Of a stretch of 64,000 bases of DNA, positions 23,322 through 36,300 are shown piece after piece. The stretch is taken from positions 129,852-193,851 of the forward strand of contig BCIH01000013.1 of NCBI GenBank assembly GCA_002897115.2, given 5' to 3'. The notes under the pieces are model-generated. The model was given only the letters and a program-made list of their open reading frames with translations. It did no database searches and was not told the DNA's origin. The first letter of the stretch is position 1. Each line of letters begins with the position of its first letter. The DNA comes from Prototheca cutis. Taxonomy: Eukaryota; Chlorophyta; Trebouxiophyceae; Chlorellales; Chlorellaceae. Made by a program: the position numbers and the translations under genes.

Positions 23322-26300
23322 TCAGAGCACCAGGAGGAACACACCGGCAGCGACCGAGGACGNGAGGGCAACCGCCAGCGACGTGCCGGCGGCGGAGGAT
23401 GCCGGAGCCTGGGCCTCAGAGCCTCCCATGGCGCTCTGTGCCACCGGTGAGGGCGACGCAGTGGCGACCGGGGAAGAGGCCACNGGGGAGGCCACGACTG
23501 GCTTGGCGGCCTCGGGGGCCTTGGCGACCTCGGGCGTCTTGGCAGCCTCTGCCTTGGGCACNGTCACCTTGACGGAAGTGGAGCCGCCCATGCCCATGTC
23601 ACCCATCGAGGTGACGGTGCAGTTGTAGGCACCGGCAGACACGCCCTTGACGGTGCCCGAGCTCGCGGCCGCGCCGACCTTGACAGGAGCAGGGTTGGCT
23701 TGGCCGGAGCCGGCCAGCGGGTTGCAGTTGACCGCGTAGCCAGTGGCGCCCTTGGCTTGCGCACCCGAGAAGTCGATCGTGATGGCATCGGCGGTGGCAG
23801 AGCTNNAGGTGATAGAAGGAGCACCAGGGCCCGCGGGGGCGGTGGCCACGGCGACGGTGGTGCTGCTGCTGGCCCAGGTGTTGACCTTGCTGATCGTCGT
23901 CACCGTGCAGTTGTACTGGCCAGCAGCCAAGTCGGTAAAGGTGACGGTCATGCTGGCGGCGGGGGGCACGACGCGGGTACCGGTCACAGGCTTGGCGTCG
24001 TCAGCGCCCTCACCGACGAGTGCACAAGAAACATTGTTCTGCTTGATGTCCTCGACGGAGCCCGTGAGGTAGAGGGTGATGGAGGTGTAGTTCGACTCGC
24101 TGCCCACAAACGAGGCGGGGGNGGGNGGCGGCTGCTCCACAGTGGCAGCGACGGATGAAGCAGAGGCCAGGCCGTCGACGCTGTAGCTGGTCAGCGTACA
24201 GTTGTACGCACCCGGAGTCAGGCCGGTGACGGTGGCCTGGCTGGAGCCGGCCTTGGTCTCGGCGGCCTCAGCACCGGAGAAGGCTGCCACGCTCGACGCC
24301 GGCTTGCAAGCCAGCGTGTTGCGAGAAACGTTGGCGGGCGCAGGGCTGAAGAAGACCGTAATCGAATCGTACGTGGCATTGGTGCCCGTGATGGTCGGTG
24401 CCGCGACGGCAATCGGCTTGTGCGGGACGGTGACCGCCACGCTGCCCTGGGCAATCGTCCGGTGCTCGCCAATCGTTGTCAGCGTGCAATTGTACTCACC
24501 CTCAGACAGGTCCTCGACCGTGGCCGAGGTTGCGTTGGGTCCCACAACCACCGAGCCTGCAGGGGTTTATCGAATTGGGGGCTTGCGGTTGGATGCTGCG
24601 GGGTGGTACTGTCGGGGGGCAGCAGCATGGGCTCCCGTACCAGGGCTCCCAGTCGCTCATCGACCAATCAACCCACAATCAGCCACCCCACGCACCCTTT
24701 GCCAGGTTGTTGAAGTCCTGCGCGGGGCTGCCCTTGGGCAGGCAGAGGAGGTTGTAGTTGAGGATACCGGTGGCCGGGCCCGTGAAGGCGACCGTGATGG
24801 CATCGTAGCTGGCGTTGGCCTTGCCGATCGTCGCGGACGTGGGCGGCGGGAAGACGATGCGAGCGGTGACCGAGCTGGACGAGACGACGTCATCCAGGCT
24901 GGTGCTGGACACCGTGCAGTTGTACAGGGCCGGGCTCAAGCCGTTGACCGTAGCCTTGGTGGTGTTGGCTGGGACAGACACCGTGCGCGAGGGCTTGGCG
25001 TTTTCGTCGCCCGAAACCACGCAGCTCATGCTGTTGCGCGAGACGTTGGCGGGCGCGGGGCTGAAGAATGCGGTGATGGAGTCGTAGGTGACGTTGGTGC
25101 CGGTGATCGTGGGGGGCGCGACGGCCACAGGCTTGTGAGGCACGGTCACCGTCTCGCTCTCCTGTGCAATTGTGCGGTGCTCGCCAATCGTCGTCAGCGT
25201 GCAGTTGTACTTGCCCTCGGACAGACCAGTCACCGTTGCGCTCGTGGCAGTGCTCGGCACGACAACGGAGCCTGCATATGGCNGTGTGTTTTGGGGTGTG
25301 CATGTGCGTGTGAGTCATCGTTGGCTGCCTAGTTGGCAGACATGGAGTTGCATGTCCCAATGCATCAGGGCCAGTACCACCAGACGCACCCTTCTCGAGG
25401 TTGTTGAAGGAGGCAGGGGGGGCGGTTCCCAGGGGCAGGCACAGGAGGTTGAAGCTGATGACCTCATCCTCTTTGGCGCCGTCAAAGGCCACGGTGATGG
25501 CGTCGTACGTCGCGTTGGTGTCGGTGATGCGAGCCGCGGTGGGGCTCGGCCACGGCACGCGGATGGCGGTGCTGGCGGTAGTGGGCAGTCCGTCCGTGCT
25601 GACGGTCGTCAGGGTGCAGTTGTAAAGGTTGGGACTCAGGCCGTGCACGGTGACGGAGGTGGCGTTGGCAGGGACGACCGCGGGCTGGCTGGGCTTGGCG
25701 TTGGNGGCACCGGAGACAACGCAGGTCAGGTTGTGGTGATCCACGTTGGCTGCCGCACCCTGGAACTTGACGGTCACAGAGTCGGGCGTCGCGGTCGCGG
25801 CGGTGATCTTGGGCGCAGCAGCGGCCACGGGGCGGCGGGGGACGGACACTTGGACGGGCTCCTGTGCAATCGCGCCCGAGGTTGCGACCGTCGTCAGCAC
25901 GCAGGTGTAGTCGCCGGCAGAGGCATTGGGGAAGGTAGCCTCTGTCGCCTCGGCGGGGACGATCACCGAGCCGGGGGCCTTGTTGTCAAACGCCGGCTGT
26001 GAGCTGCCGTACGCGTAGCACAGCAGGTTGTAGTTGGTGACACCAGAGTCGGCGCCGCTGAACAGCACGGTGATGGAGTCGTAGTCGGCCGCGGTACCGA
26101 TGATCGTGGCGGCGACGGCCGCGGTAGGTGGTGGCGGCGGGCTGGGGGGCGGTGGGCTGGCCGGTGGCGGGCTTGGCACCGACGGAGGTGGGCTGGCGAT
26201 GGACGCAACCTTGACGGTCTCGGGGCTCGGAGCGATGAAGGGGTTCGGGCCAGACAGCGCCTCGCCGGCGCTGGTGTTGCGTGGCGCGGGGGACACACTC

Positions 26301-29300
26301 GCGACCGCGACCGTGCCCTGTGCTTTAGGGGCGGCGACGGGGCTCTTGGGGCTCGGGCTGGTCTCCGGTGCAGACACTGCATTGGAGGGGGAGGAGGAGG
26401 GTGTGTAAGTGCACATGTGTGTGTGTATGACTCAGAGAATTGGCTGGTGACCACCCTCTTAACCAACATCACCAGCACCAACAAAACAAGTGCCCCGTAC
26501 CTGTGATGGACTTGACGGTGCCGGGGACAAAGGCCGGGGTAGGCTTGGAAGGCTCCGAGGTGATAAAGGGGTTGAACATGCCGCCGTTGGAGTTGGCAAT
26601 CCGGGTGGTGACCGTGCACGTGGTCGACAGCCCATTGCTCAGACCCTGGACGCTGGCCTTGAGCTGGGCGTTGGATGCGACCGTCTGGGAAATAGACTGC
26701 TGGTTGATCGTGCCGGCTGCCTGGTCGCAGGCGACGACATAAGCCGAGGCATTGCGAGATGTGGAGCTGAGGTAGATGTCCACACCGCCGTTCTGGGTCA
26801 CCAGCCGCGTGATCGTGGGCTGGGCCAGCGCGGGGGAGGTGGGAGCGGCGGCGGCCGGAGCGGCAGTCGTCGATTCTGTGGCAGCAGGAGAAGACTCGGC
26901 GTTGTCGGCAGTGGTGGCAGGGGCGACGGATTCGTTGGTGGCGGTGTCGGTCATTGTTTGTGTTGCCTGCTGGGCACCAGCTGAAATCACAGCCCCTCCA
27001 GAGGGAGTGGGCGTGAACACCGGCGAGGTGTTGGAAGGCGCCGACTCGATGTAGCGGTTGAGGAAGCTGGCGTCGGCGTTGGTGATGCGGGCCGTGAGGG
27101 TGCAGGACGTGGACAGGCCATTGCTCAGCGAAGACACAGTGATCTTGTTGTTGGTGCTAGGCTGCGCGGTCTGGGTCAGCGTCTGGGCGTCGGTGGTGCC
27201 GCCGCCCTGGTTGCAGTTGACCACGTACGCGGACACACCTGGCGTGGTCGAAGGGGAGTAGACAATCTCCACGCCCGAGTCCAGCGGGCGCACGCTCAGG
27301 ATGGCGGGGGCGGCCACAGTGGCGGGCACGGCAGGGCTGGGCGACGGGCTCGGGCTGGGGCTCGGGCTCGGGCTCGGGGATGGGCTGGGGCTCTCCGCCT
27401 GCTGGACAGCCACTGTTGGCATCGTCGTGGTGGCGGCAGCAGCAGCGGCATCAGAGCTCTCTGTGGCCGTGGGGTTGGGCACAAAGGAAAGCGAAGGCGA
27501 CGAAGGAGCGGACTGCGCGGTGCGGGCGAGCAGGCCTGCGCCACCCAGGGACAGCTGCGCTGTCAAGGTGCAGGTCGTCGGCATACCGTTGGACAGACCC
27601 ACCACCGTGATCTTGTTGCCGGCAAAGGGGCCGGTGACGGTTTGGGTGATCGACTGCTGGTCCACTGTGCCGGCCGCCTGGACGCAGTCCACGATGTAAG
27701 CGGAGACGCCAGAGGTGGCTGAGGGTGTGAACACAATGACCGCGCCGCCGTCCGTGGGAGTAATCGAGCTGATCTCGGGCGCATCCACGCTGGCAGCCAC
27801 GGGGCTGGGGCTGGGGGAAGGGCTGGGAGAAGGGCTGGGAGAAGGGCTGGGAGAAGGGCTGGGAGAAGCCTGCTCGTCGACCGAAGTGGCAGAGAGAGAA
27901 GCACCAGCATCGTTGTTGTTGCTGTCACCCGCCGCAAGCGTGCCAGTCGCGGCGGCAGCGTTGGAGCCGTCGCCCGCAGATGCCTGGGGCGTGAAGAGCT
28001 GGGATGCGACCGAAGGCTCCGACTCGACGGGTGTGCCGAAGAGGCTGGCGCGGGGGCCCTGGGCCGTCAGCGTGCAGGAGGTGGAGAGGCCATTGGTCAG
28101 ACCCAGGACAGTCACTTGACGGTTGGCTGCCGGGGACACCGTCTGGCTGATGGACTGCTGGTCGACCGTGCCGGGCGCTTGGGTGCAGTCCACCACCAGG
28201 TAGGCGACCGTGGAGGGCAGGGCGGCGTAGGAGATGATCGCACCGCCGTCTGTTGGCTTGACCCCGGTGATGACGGGCGCGGCCAGAGCTGTCGCTGCAG
28301 GGCTTGGGCTTGGGCTGGGGCTGGGGCTGGGGCTGGGGCTGGGGCTGGGGCTGGGGCTGGGGCTGGGGGAAGACTCCCGAACAGCGGTGCCTCCATCCTG
28401 AACGGAAGCAGCTGAGACGGTGCTGTCTCCCTCGGTGATGGCAGCGGTGGAGTCACCGCCATCAGTGGAGGCCTGGGGCGTGAACAGCGGGGACTGGGCA
28501 GAGGGTGCCGACTCGAGGGGGGCGCTGAAGAGCCCACCACGAGCGTTATTGGCCTGGGCAGTGAGGGTGCAGGTCGTTGGCATGCCGTTGGTGAGGCCGA
28601 TCACGGTGACCTGGCGGTTGGCGGTGGGGGACACGGTCTGGGTCACAGACTGCTGGTCGACCGTGCCGGGCGCCTGGGTGCAGTCCACGACCAGCTGGGT
28701 GATGCCATTGGCGAGCGCCGCATAGGAAAGCACGGCACCGCCGTCGGTGGGCTTGACACCGGTGATGGACGGGGCCGCAAGCTCGACTGCCACGGGGCTG
28801 GGGCTGGGGCTGGGGCTGGGGCTGGGGCTAGGGCTAGGGCTGGGGCTGGGGCTGGGGCTGGGGCTAGGGCTNGGGCTGGGACTGGGGCTGGGNCTGGGGC
28901 TAGGGCTAGGGCTGGGACTGGGGCTGGATTCGGCAGTGGTCTCGGCTGCGACTGCCTGCTCATCCGCGGTGTTGGCAGTCCCAGCATCGGTGTTGGTAGT
29001 GAGCGTGGCAGTGGAGCCTGCAGCAAGCAATGTGTTGTGGGAAAGAATGGTCAGAGATAGACAATATGCTGCCTAGCAATGTTACAAGAAAGAGCCCGGC
29101 CCCAAGGCAGCAGAGCTGTTGATTGTCCTCTCATGTGAACACAACCGCCCCGTTCAAACACAATTCCCTACACGGCAGCAGCAGCACACTCACTTGTGAT
29201 GACACCCTGGTCGGAGCCTGGGGTGAACACTGGGGTGGGGGCCGAAGCAGCAGAGTCCACGGCGCGGCTGCCGCCAAACAGGCCGCTGGTGGTCACGGTG

Positions 29301-29831
29301 GCGCGGGCCTTGACGGTGCAGGTCGTGGCCAGGCCATTGGTCAGGCCAGTCACGCTCAGCTTCCGGTTGGAGGGCGCATCCAGGACCACTGTACGAGCAA
29401 GGCAGTGGGAGCGGGCGTTCGAGGGTGCTGGTGCGTCAAGGTTCTGGGTGGGAAAGGATCATGAAAATCCACGCGCAATTCCCCACAACCCCCGATCATT
29501 CCCAGCCAACCGCCCGTCGAAGCCCGCACAGACGGACGGAGCAAACCAAGCCCGGGGCAGTCCAAGTGCCCGCCCGCCCAAATATTCCACACATCAAGCC
29601 GCCTCTCACCTGTGGCTTCCTGCTGGTCAACCGTGCCGGCGCCCTGGGTGCAGTCCACGACGTACTTGGACGCGGAGGGGCTGCCAGAGGCGGGGGTGAA
29701 GTTGATCTCCACACCCCCGCTCACGGGCTTGACGCTTGTGACGGTGGGCACGCCAGGTGCAGTGCCCTGGGCCAGAACGGTGACAGAAAGAGCGAGGACG
29801 AGCAGGGCCCCGAGGGCCAACTCGCCACGGT
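23322..29831 (-). CDS. Large secreted protein of FN3-like modules and Ser-Pro linkers, GPI-type C-terminus
   Basis: Exons 29610-29831, 29194-29388, 26501-29017, 25390-26376, 24696-25271 and 23322-24556 are all joined at phase 1 and give about 1,910 residues. The N-terminal exon encodes a hydrophobic signal sequence (LALGALLVLALSVTVLAQ); its ATG lies in an upstream exon I could not fix. At least a dozen modules of about 100 residues follow, each with a pattern such as ITGVKPTDGGAV, VVDCTQAPGTVDQQS, VTVLGLTNG and TSCTLTA. This is compatible with fibronectin type III or Ig-like folds, with a conserved Cys pair. (SP)n runs of 10-25 residues separate the first modules and resemble hydroxyproline-rich cell-wall glycoproteins. 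The C-terminus (LAVAL, then SSVAAGVFLLVL and stop) looks like a GPI-attachment signal. It is probably a cell-wall or surface protein. Several N bases are present. Confidence 0.75.
28298..28927 (-). repeat. Hexanucleotide arrays encoding (Ser-Pro)n
   Basis: Two of the four in-frame GGGGCT/GGGCTC-type arrays in the FN3-like gene lie here, at about 28298-28371 and 28795-28927. Smaller ones lie near 27336-27390 and 27798-27865. Each encodes uninterrupted Ser-Pro dipeptides on the minus strand, and N bases inside the 28795-28927 array show it was hard to assemble. Confidence 0.9.
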
Positions 29832-30797
29832 CTGCGAGAAGCGAGGAGGGGTTCGGACATGGCGACGAGAGGTTAGCACGCCCATCAAGGGGTTTCACGC
29901 GTGTTCAACAGAGTTGTAATGTGCTAAAATGCATGTCAGTGCAGTAACAGACCCAATACAGTGGGTATGTCAGGATCGGTGCAAAGCAAGTGCAGGCGAG
30001 AGCGGATGCCGATCGCGGGGCCCAGAGCGCGCGCACGCTCCTGCCATCACCACAGTACACCCACACCAAGGCACCCCGCATAAACTGTGGGACCCACCTT
30101 TCATCATTGAAACTCGATCGAAGAAATGAAATTGGTAATTGCTGGAAAACGCTCTTCAGGGCTCGCTAAAATACCTTGCTCGAGCAGCGCACCTCGGGGT
30201 TCCGCATCCGGACCGCACAGCCAGTCGGGCGGAGACCCCATCGACCGACCGCACTGGGTCGACAGCGAAAGGCGTGCTCCGCACCGAGCAAATTCAAAAA
30301 CACACAAGCAAACGCGTAAATTCGTTGATTAATCAACATGAACGCGCTGAGCAAGGTTACCGGTCAAGCAGCAGAGCGGCTGCAGTGGGTGGGCTAGGCC
30401 TCCCTGGCGATGGCGGGCCTTCCGGCTGGGAACTGATGGGGTCGGCCCCAGCTGCACTTTTGTCGCTTGGCCAGTCTGGACTTCCGGAACCCCCATTTGC
30501 GCGTGCATGTCGGTTCTATATGACTGGAATTATGGTTGATTGCAGAGCCTGGGGAGATTTCTTCCATTGCGTGTGGGACTTGCACACGGCAAGGCGGCTG
30601 ATGGCACGCTCTGAAGACCTCCGCTCAAACACCGACTGCTGCCACCATAGATGATTGTCATCAGTGCACAAAATTCCGCGTATCGTTGCTTAAAACCTGG
30701 ATTCCTCCCGTGGCATCATGACAGCAGCGCAAGCAACACTGGTACGAATGAAATGGGGCATGCAGCAGGAACCATCTTTGCTCTAGACAGTACCGCC
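29832..30797. other. Region between the two FN3-like genes
   Basis: This should contain the first exon and promoter of the large FN3-like gene. One candidate is ATG 29885 with a GC donor after ATGG, but it is weak. The remainder shows no coding signal. Confidence 0.35.
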
Positions 30798-32657
30798 TCA
30801 CAACGCCAGCAGACCGGCAGACACGACAGCGAGGGCGATGGGGCCAATGCTCTTGCCAATACCCATGGCACTGCTGGGTGGGGGCGACGGCGATGGTGAA
30901 GGACTGGGGCTGGGACTGGTGCTGGCCATGTCCACTGTGGAGCTCGGCGATGGGGACGCCTGTGGAATAGTGTGATGAGGTTTTCTGTAAGGTCAGGAAC
31001 TGATCTCTACCTAAAAATTGCTTGTATAAAGATCATATACCTCCAAACCTCAGAAAAATAGCATTGGGAACCCCTCTTCCACCACTGCCTACCCACCTTG
31101 ACCGGGGAGGGGCTGGGGGCGACTGGCGGCGGCGGACTGGCCACCACGGCGGCGGGAACGGTGACATTCGTGGAGGTCGTGTAGACCTTGCCGTTTGTCA
31201 TGGTAGAAGCCACGGTGCAGATGTACTCGCCAGCAGCCAGGTCCTTGATCGTGGCAGAGGTGGCGGTGGCGGGCAGGTCGACTGCAGATGAGTAGGGTTG
31301 ATTGATTGGGGGGAATTCGTTGGAGGATTTTCTCCCCCAGGAATGTCCATCGGCTCGTGTGGCTGACTGTGATGAGGTGCAGGATCCCAAACCACCGGGA
31401 ACAAACGGATGCAACCACACTCCTAGCACCAGGTTCCCGACGATCTCCTTCCCTCCCTCGCACCATTGTTGTCGGCAGAGGCAGCTGTGACGGCATTGGC
31501 CAGTGAGCACGAGGCCGAGTAAGACAAGACGGGCCCCGGCGCCGAGTTGGTGGGCGCCGAGAAGATGAGGGTGATGGACCCACCGCCCACCTTGGTGCCC
31601 GTGATTTCCGGGGTGCTGGACGTACCCGTGACCACGGCCACCGTGACCCCGGCGCTGGTGGTGGCGCTGCCGGCAGACTTGACAACACAGCTGTACTCCA
31701 CGCCCTTGGTCAGGCCCGTGATGCTGGCAGTCATGCTGGTGGCGTCTGCGGACACCACGCGGGCAGCAGGGCTGACGGCCTGGCCCTCACTCGTGCCCGG
31801 TGTGCACTGCACGCTGTAGTAGGAGACGCCCTGTGCGTCGGTCGGCGGCTCGAAGCTGACGACAATCGAGGTGCCATCGGCGCCAGGCTCTGCGTTGACG
31901 TTGATGGGCTCTGGGAGGCTGGCAGTGGGACTTGCCGGTGCAGGCGCAGGCGAGGTCTCTGAAACAGGGGAGGGCGAGCTGCCCACCAGGACGGGCGAGG
32001 GACTGGGCGTGGACTTGCCAGGGACAAACTGAACCGAGGGGTCCGACACAGCAGACTGACTGACGGGGTACAGCAGCTGACCCGATTGCCAGGCCCGGGC
32101 CTTGAGGGTGCAGGTGTACGGCACGCCGTTGGTCAAGCCCGTGATGGTCACAGAGGTGGTGTCGGGCTTCACCGCCAGTTGCTCTGCAGGAAATGATGGA
32201 AGGCTCGTTAGGCCTTTTTCCCTTTTTTGTGGTGGTGGTGGCGGTGGCGGTGGGGCTAGGGGTTTTCGACAGTCACATGTGCAAAGCCCACGGCCAGGAG
32301 GGAAGACCGCGCACGTAGCATGCACATAGCATGCGCATTGCATTGCCTTCAGGTACCAGTGTGTAAAGAGCAGGTGTCGTTGACGTACCAAACGCAACCC
32401 CCAATAATGCCGAACAACACCGTATTACACCCACGATCTGCGTTTTGGGAGTCGTAGGTGAAGCGCTGGTCAGTGCAGGCGACCACCATCTGCTGGACTG
32501 GGGGTTCCGTGGTGCCGATGGCCTCATACTTGATGGTTGCCTGCTGGTTGCCGGGCACCACGGAGGTGATAACGGGGGTGGGGATGGTGGCGGCATGGGC
32601 GCCTGCGGCCAGGGCCAGCACGCAGGCCAGCGCTAGAGCGGCAGACCGGCGGGACAT
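30798..32657 (-). CDS. Secreted FN3-like / Ser-Pro protein with GPI-type C-terminus (paralogue)
   Basis: Exons 32435-32657, 31464-32183, 31097-31281 and 30798-30959 close in phase and give 429 residues. The protein starts with a good signal peptide (MSRRSAALALACVLALAAG, cleavage near AHA). Four FN3-like units follow, using the same phrases as the neighbouring larger gene (ITSVVPGNQQATIKYEA, VTITGLTNGVPYTC, ASITGLTKGVEYSC, IKDLAAGEYICTV). A short SPSPSPSP tract comes next, then a C-terminal hydrophobic tail (IGPIALAVVSAGLLAL) typical of GPI attachment. The first two introns are phase 1, as in the neighbour, and the last is phase 0. Position, orientation and module sequence show the two genes arose by tandem duplication. 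A cell-surface or wall role is inferred. Confidence 0.8.
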
Positions 32658-33358
32658 TGGGTGCCTCCTCCGTGCCTCGGTCAGAAAATCTGCGGGACAC
32701 GAATTCCAAGGGCACCGCGCACTGGGCGTGTAGGCATGGTAGCTCGGCACAGTGACATGCACAAGGCATTCGAATTGATATAGTACCTGTTTCAAAGGGC
32801 GACAGACCTCCCGGCTGGGGTGGTCCTGGTTCTCGAACACTCAACCACCGGCTGCCTTGCGGCCAATGGGCGCTGCGCGCTGGGCTCGAGGGGCCCCCGT
32901 CAGATTGACAGAAAGTGGGTCGATGTTATGCTGCCAGTGTAAAATGAAATTTCATAAGACACAATGCTTCCATGAGTCTGGAGGGACTGTGGGGTTTTGT
33001 GTCGAGGGCCCCAGGCTGCCGAGCCTCGGAGGGAATGGGAGCGTCCCGTTTGGCGACGCCGTCGAGGCGGAGAGAGGAGCTATGCACTGCCGCCTCCTGG
33101 GCCGAATAGAGTCGCACAGGACTTCTGAAGCTCCTTGCGCGTACATGCAGGCCCCTTGATGGCAACACGCGGCTTTACCGTGGAAGCGCGATAGGCCCCC
33201 CAGGGTGATCAACGATGATCGCAGGGGAGGCCGAGCCCGTACCTGCTGTCCCGAGAGAACAGACAACATGATCCCCATCAGGTCCTTATCGATCGATGGA
33301 TCCTCTAGATAGCACTGCATTTCACCCATTTATGAATGAATTACAGCTGACACACTGG
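32658..33358. other. Intergenic, nothing recognised
   Basis: This contains the upstream region of the FN3-like paralogue and the 3' flank of ZW10. No coding signal or repeat was found. Confidence 0.45.
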
Positions 33359-36300
33359 TCAGTATTTGTTCAGCTTTGCGAGGAGCGCCCGCCGGGCCGT
33401 GGTGTCCTCGAACAGGGCCCGCACCAGGGAGGCCACCTCTGGCGCCGACAGGCCCGTGGCACTCAGCCGGCCATCGTCCCACCTGTCCGAGATCTCCTGC
33501 AACCGAATTTCCATCAGGTCCAGCACCTCCTGCACGATTGGTATTGCATTGTGCTTTTTGAATAACAACGAGATTGGTGAATGGCTGGATGGCACGAGTG
33601 AAGAGGGCACCGTGCATTGGCTTGCTGATTGGATTCGTGGAGCAATCGCACAACTGTCATTGACACCTCAACCATAAGAAATACATCCAAAAGGCACGGA
33701 AATCCCCAAAGGAACACAGCCCGCCACCCCCAAAATCCTTCCAAGGCAACGAAATATAAAATGCCAGCAGCACAGACCTTGAGCTTGGCTAGAGTCGGGG
33801 TGGCGTGGAGGAGGGCCTCCCGTGCCGCCACGTCTTCCGAAAGGGGTGCCTTCCTGCTGACTCCCAGCGCGGCATCGGCGACCTGTGTTGCAAACTCACG
33901 GTAGATGGGCGGCAGGCGCCCGGCGTCTTCAACTCCAATGTCCCGTGCGGCCTGCAGCCGAGCCAGCAGCGAACCTGCGGCGGCATCCAGCAGTGCGGCC
34001 GCCACCTCTACCCGCACTCCCGGGTCCAGCACGCCACGCAGCGTCGATCCCAGCCTGCGGAAGCCGGCGAGAAGCTGCGCGACGCCGCGGCGCGCGGCCA
34101 GCTCTCCGCGCGGGGATCCCAGCGCCGAGCCTGCCTCATCCGCGAGCCCCGCCAGTTCCCGGGACTGCGCGGCCGTCATGGCGTCCAGTGCCGTGGCTGC
34201 CGCTCGCCGCACCCGCGCCGCTGCATTTGCAAATCCGACAGACCGGTGCACGAGAGTCTGCAGCCGGGGGGCCAGGTCCGCAGGCAGGCCGGCGAGCAGT
34301 TGGTAAAACGCGACGCAGTCGTTGTGCCGCAGCGCCGCCGGGTACGGGAGTATTGTATCGGCGGGGGAGCTCGGGGTGTCGGGGGCATGTGCAGATGGGG
34401 AGCTCAGCAGAAAAGATGCTAAAGGAGGAGTGGTGGTGGTAATACTTGGGTCCTGTGAGGACGGGGACACGGCAGCAGCGGTAGTTGGCGCGGCAGTTCC
34501 TGCACCACCGCTACGGACGGGCGTCGTCATCGCATTCTCCTCCTCCCGACCGCCGTCCCGCCTCCCTGCCACCCAGTCGCCCGCACTGGAGCCCCAGTCG
34601 GCCACCATCCCAGCGGCCTCAACCAGGGCGCCGCACAGCGCCTGCGCCGCGGCGGGCACGCCGGCATCGCATGCAGCCCCCAGCGCTGCCCGGGACCGCC
34701 TCGCCAGCTCGGCCATCGCGGTGCTGACCAGGATCTGGGGGCCCGTCCCACGCGACCCCGGGTGCGCCAGCCTCACATGCTCCGTCTCGCGGCTGTCCCA
34801 GTGAGCGAGCAGCCGCCGCGCCTCCACCAAGTAACTGGCGTGCGGGTTAGCCGGGGGGGTGGGCGTGGGAGGAAGCCGGGATCCATGAATGCACATGCAA
34901 AAGCTCCACTATGCGAGCCATGGCCAGCCGGACCCTTGTATCATAAGCACTCCTTCCCCCCCTCTTGTACTCATCATCACCATCATTCGTACCTTGACCG
35001 TGTGGCTTGCACGACTGCCGCGACGGACGTCGATGTCCGGGGGCCGAGCATGTCCTCCCCGACGAGCAAGCCCAATGACCTGGCCTTGGCTTCGAGCTTC
35101 GACGCAGAGTAGGCCGCGGCCCCCAGCGGCACCAAGCACTGTGGGCGAGTGAGTGGGTGAGAGGTGGAGAAGGGAACCCTCTGCGTCCTTAGGGTTTCCC
35201 GCACTGAGAGGAAAAAGTGCGGCACACCGACCACGTCCTCGTCCTCAACACTCAGCCTATGATCCCACCTCACCACCCCAGCCGAACATGTGCAACCTCA
35301 CCTCCGCAACGTCGGGCGTCCCGGGATCGGGCAGGAGCGGGGCGATGCAGGCCGCATAGTACGCCTCTGCAATCTCTGGCCAGAGCATGCGCCCAAGCTC
35401 CGCCACTGCTTCCGTATCCTCTGCCAGCGTCTGCAGTGCAAGGGTGCAGGTGCTGTTGTCTTGGAGGGCATACTTCTACAGGGCTTCATGATGCAGGGAG
35501 GCACGGGGTCCCCCCCCCCATGCACACAACTGCTCGCGTGCCAGCCAGGGCACCCCATCTTTGCAACAAACCATCACACCTGCCGACACAATCCCTTGAG
35601 ATGGCCGTACAGCCTTCGCTCCAGTGCCATGCCGCGACTGCCCAGGCCGCTGGCGCTGGACGAGGCGGCGCTGAGCGCCGGTGACATGCGCCCCGCAGTG
35701 CCGGGAGGCGCCGGCGATGCGCCCGAGGCAGGTTGCTGTTCCGCTGCTGCAGGCCCGTCCGCTCCAGTGGCCATAGGTCGGTGGCGCCTGAGCTCCGGAA
35801 CAACGCAGCCGGCCAGCACACCAGTGGCCAGGGCTCGGATGCCACGCTCATGCAAGCCCAGCGCACGCAGCGCGGCCCACAGATCGGTGTCGTGGGGTGC
35901 CAGCTGCGCGCCAGCTTCCTCGGCCGCACGCAGAGCCCGCGCCTCAAGCACGGCCCGCCTGCTTCGCAGCTCGGTCGCGAGCCCGGGGTCAACCAGGTCC
36001 GCGCCCTCAGTCAGGCCTGGGGCGAGCCGCGCGGCGGGCGCAAGGCGTGGAGGCTCCTCGGCCAGCGCCGCGTCAAACGCCTCGAGCCGTCGCCGGGCTT
36101 CGGCCGCGCCGCGGCGGGCAGCGAGCGCGGCTGTCGCCGCGTCCAGCTCATGCAGCGTGGCCGCCAGATCACCTGCGGGGCCAGCAAGTGCTGCCAGCGA
36201 GGGCAGCTGGCACTGGTGAGGCAGTGCAGCCAACGCAATCGCCAGTGCGCGCTCATCCTCACGAGTGGTCAGCCCCTCTGTGCCATCATCGCCTTCATTT

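Noticed and set aside
28298..28927. Regular repeats as a possible CRISPR-like array
   Set aside because: The units are contiguous hexamers without spacers and are in frame as Ser-Pro codons.
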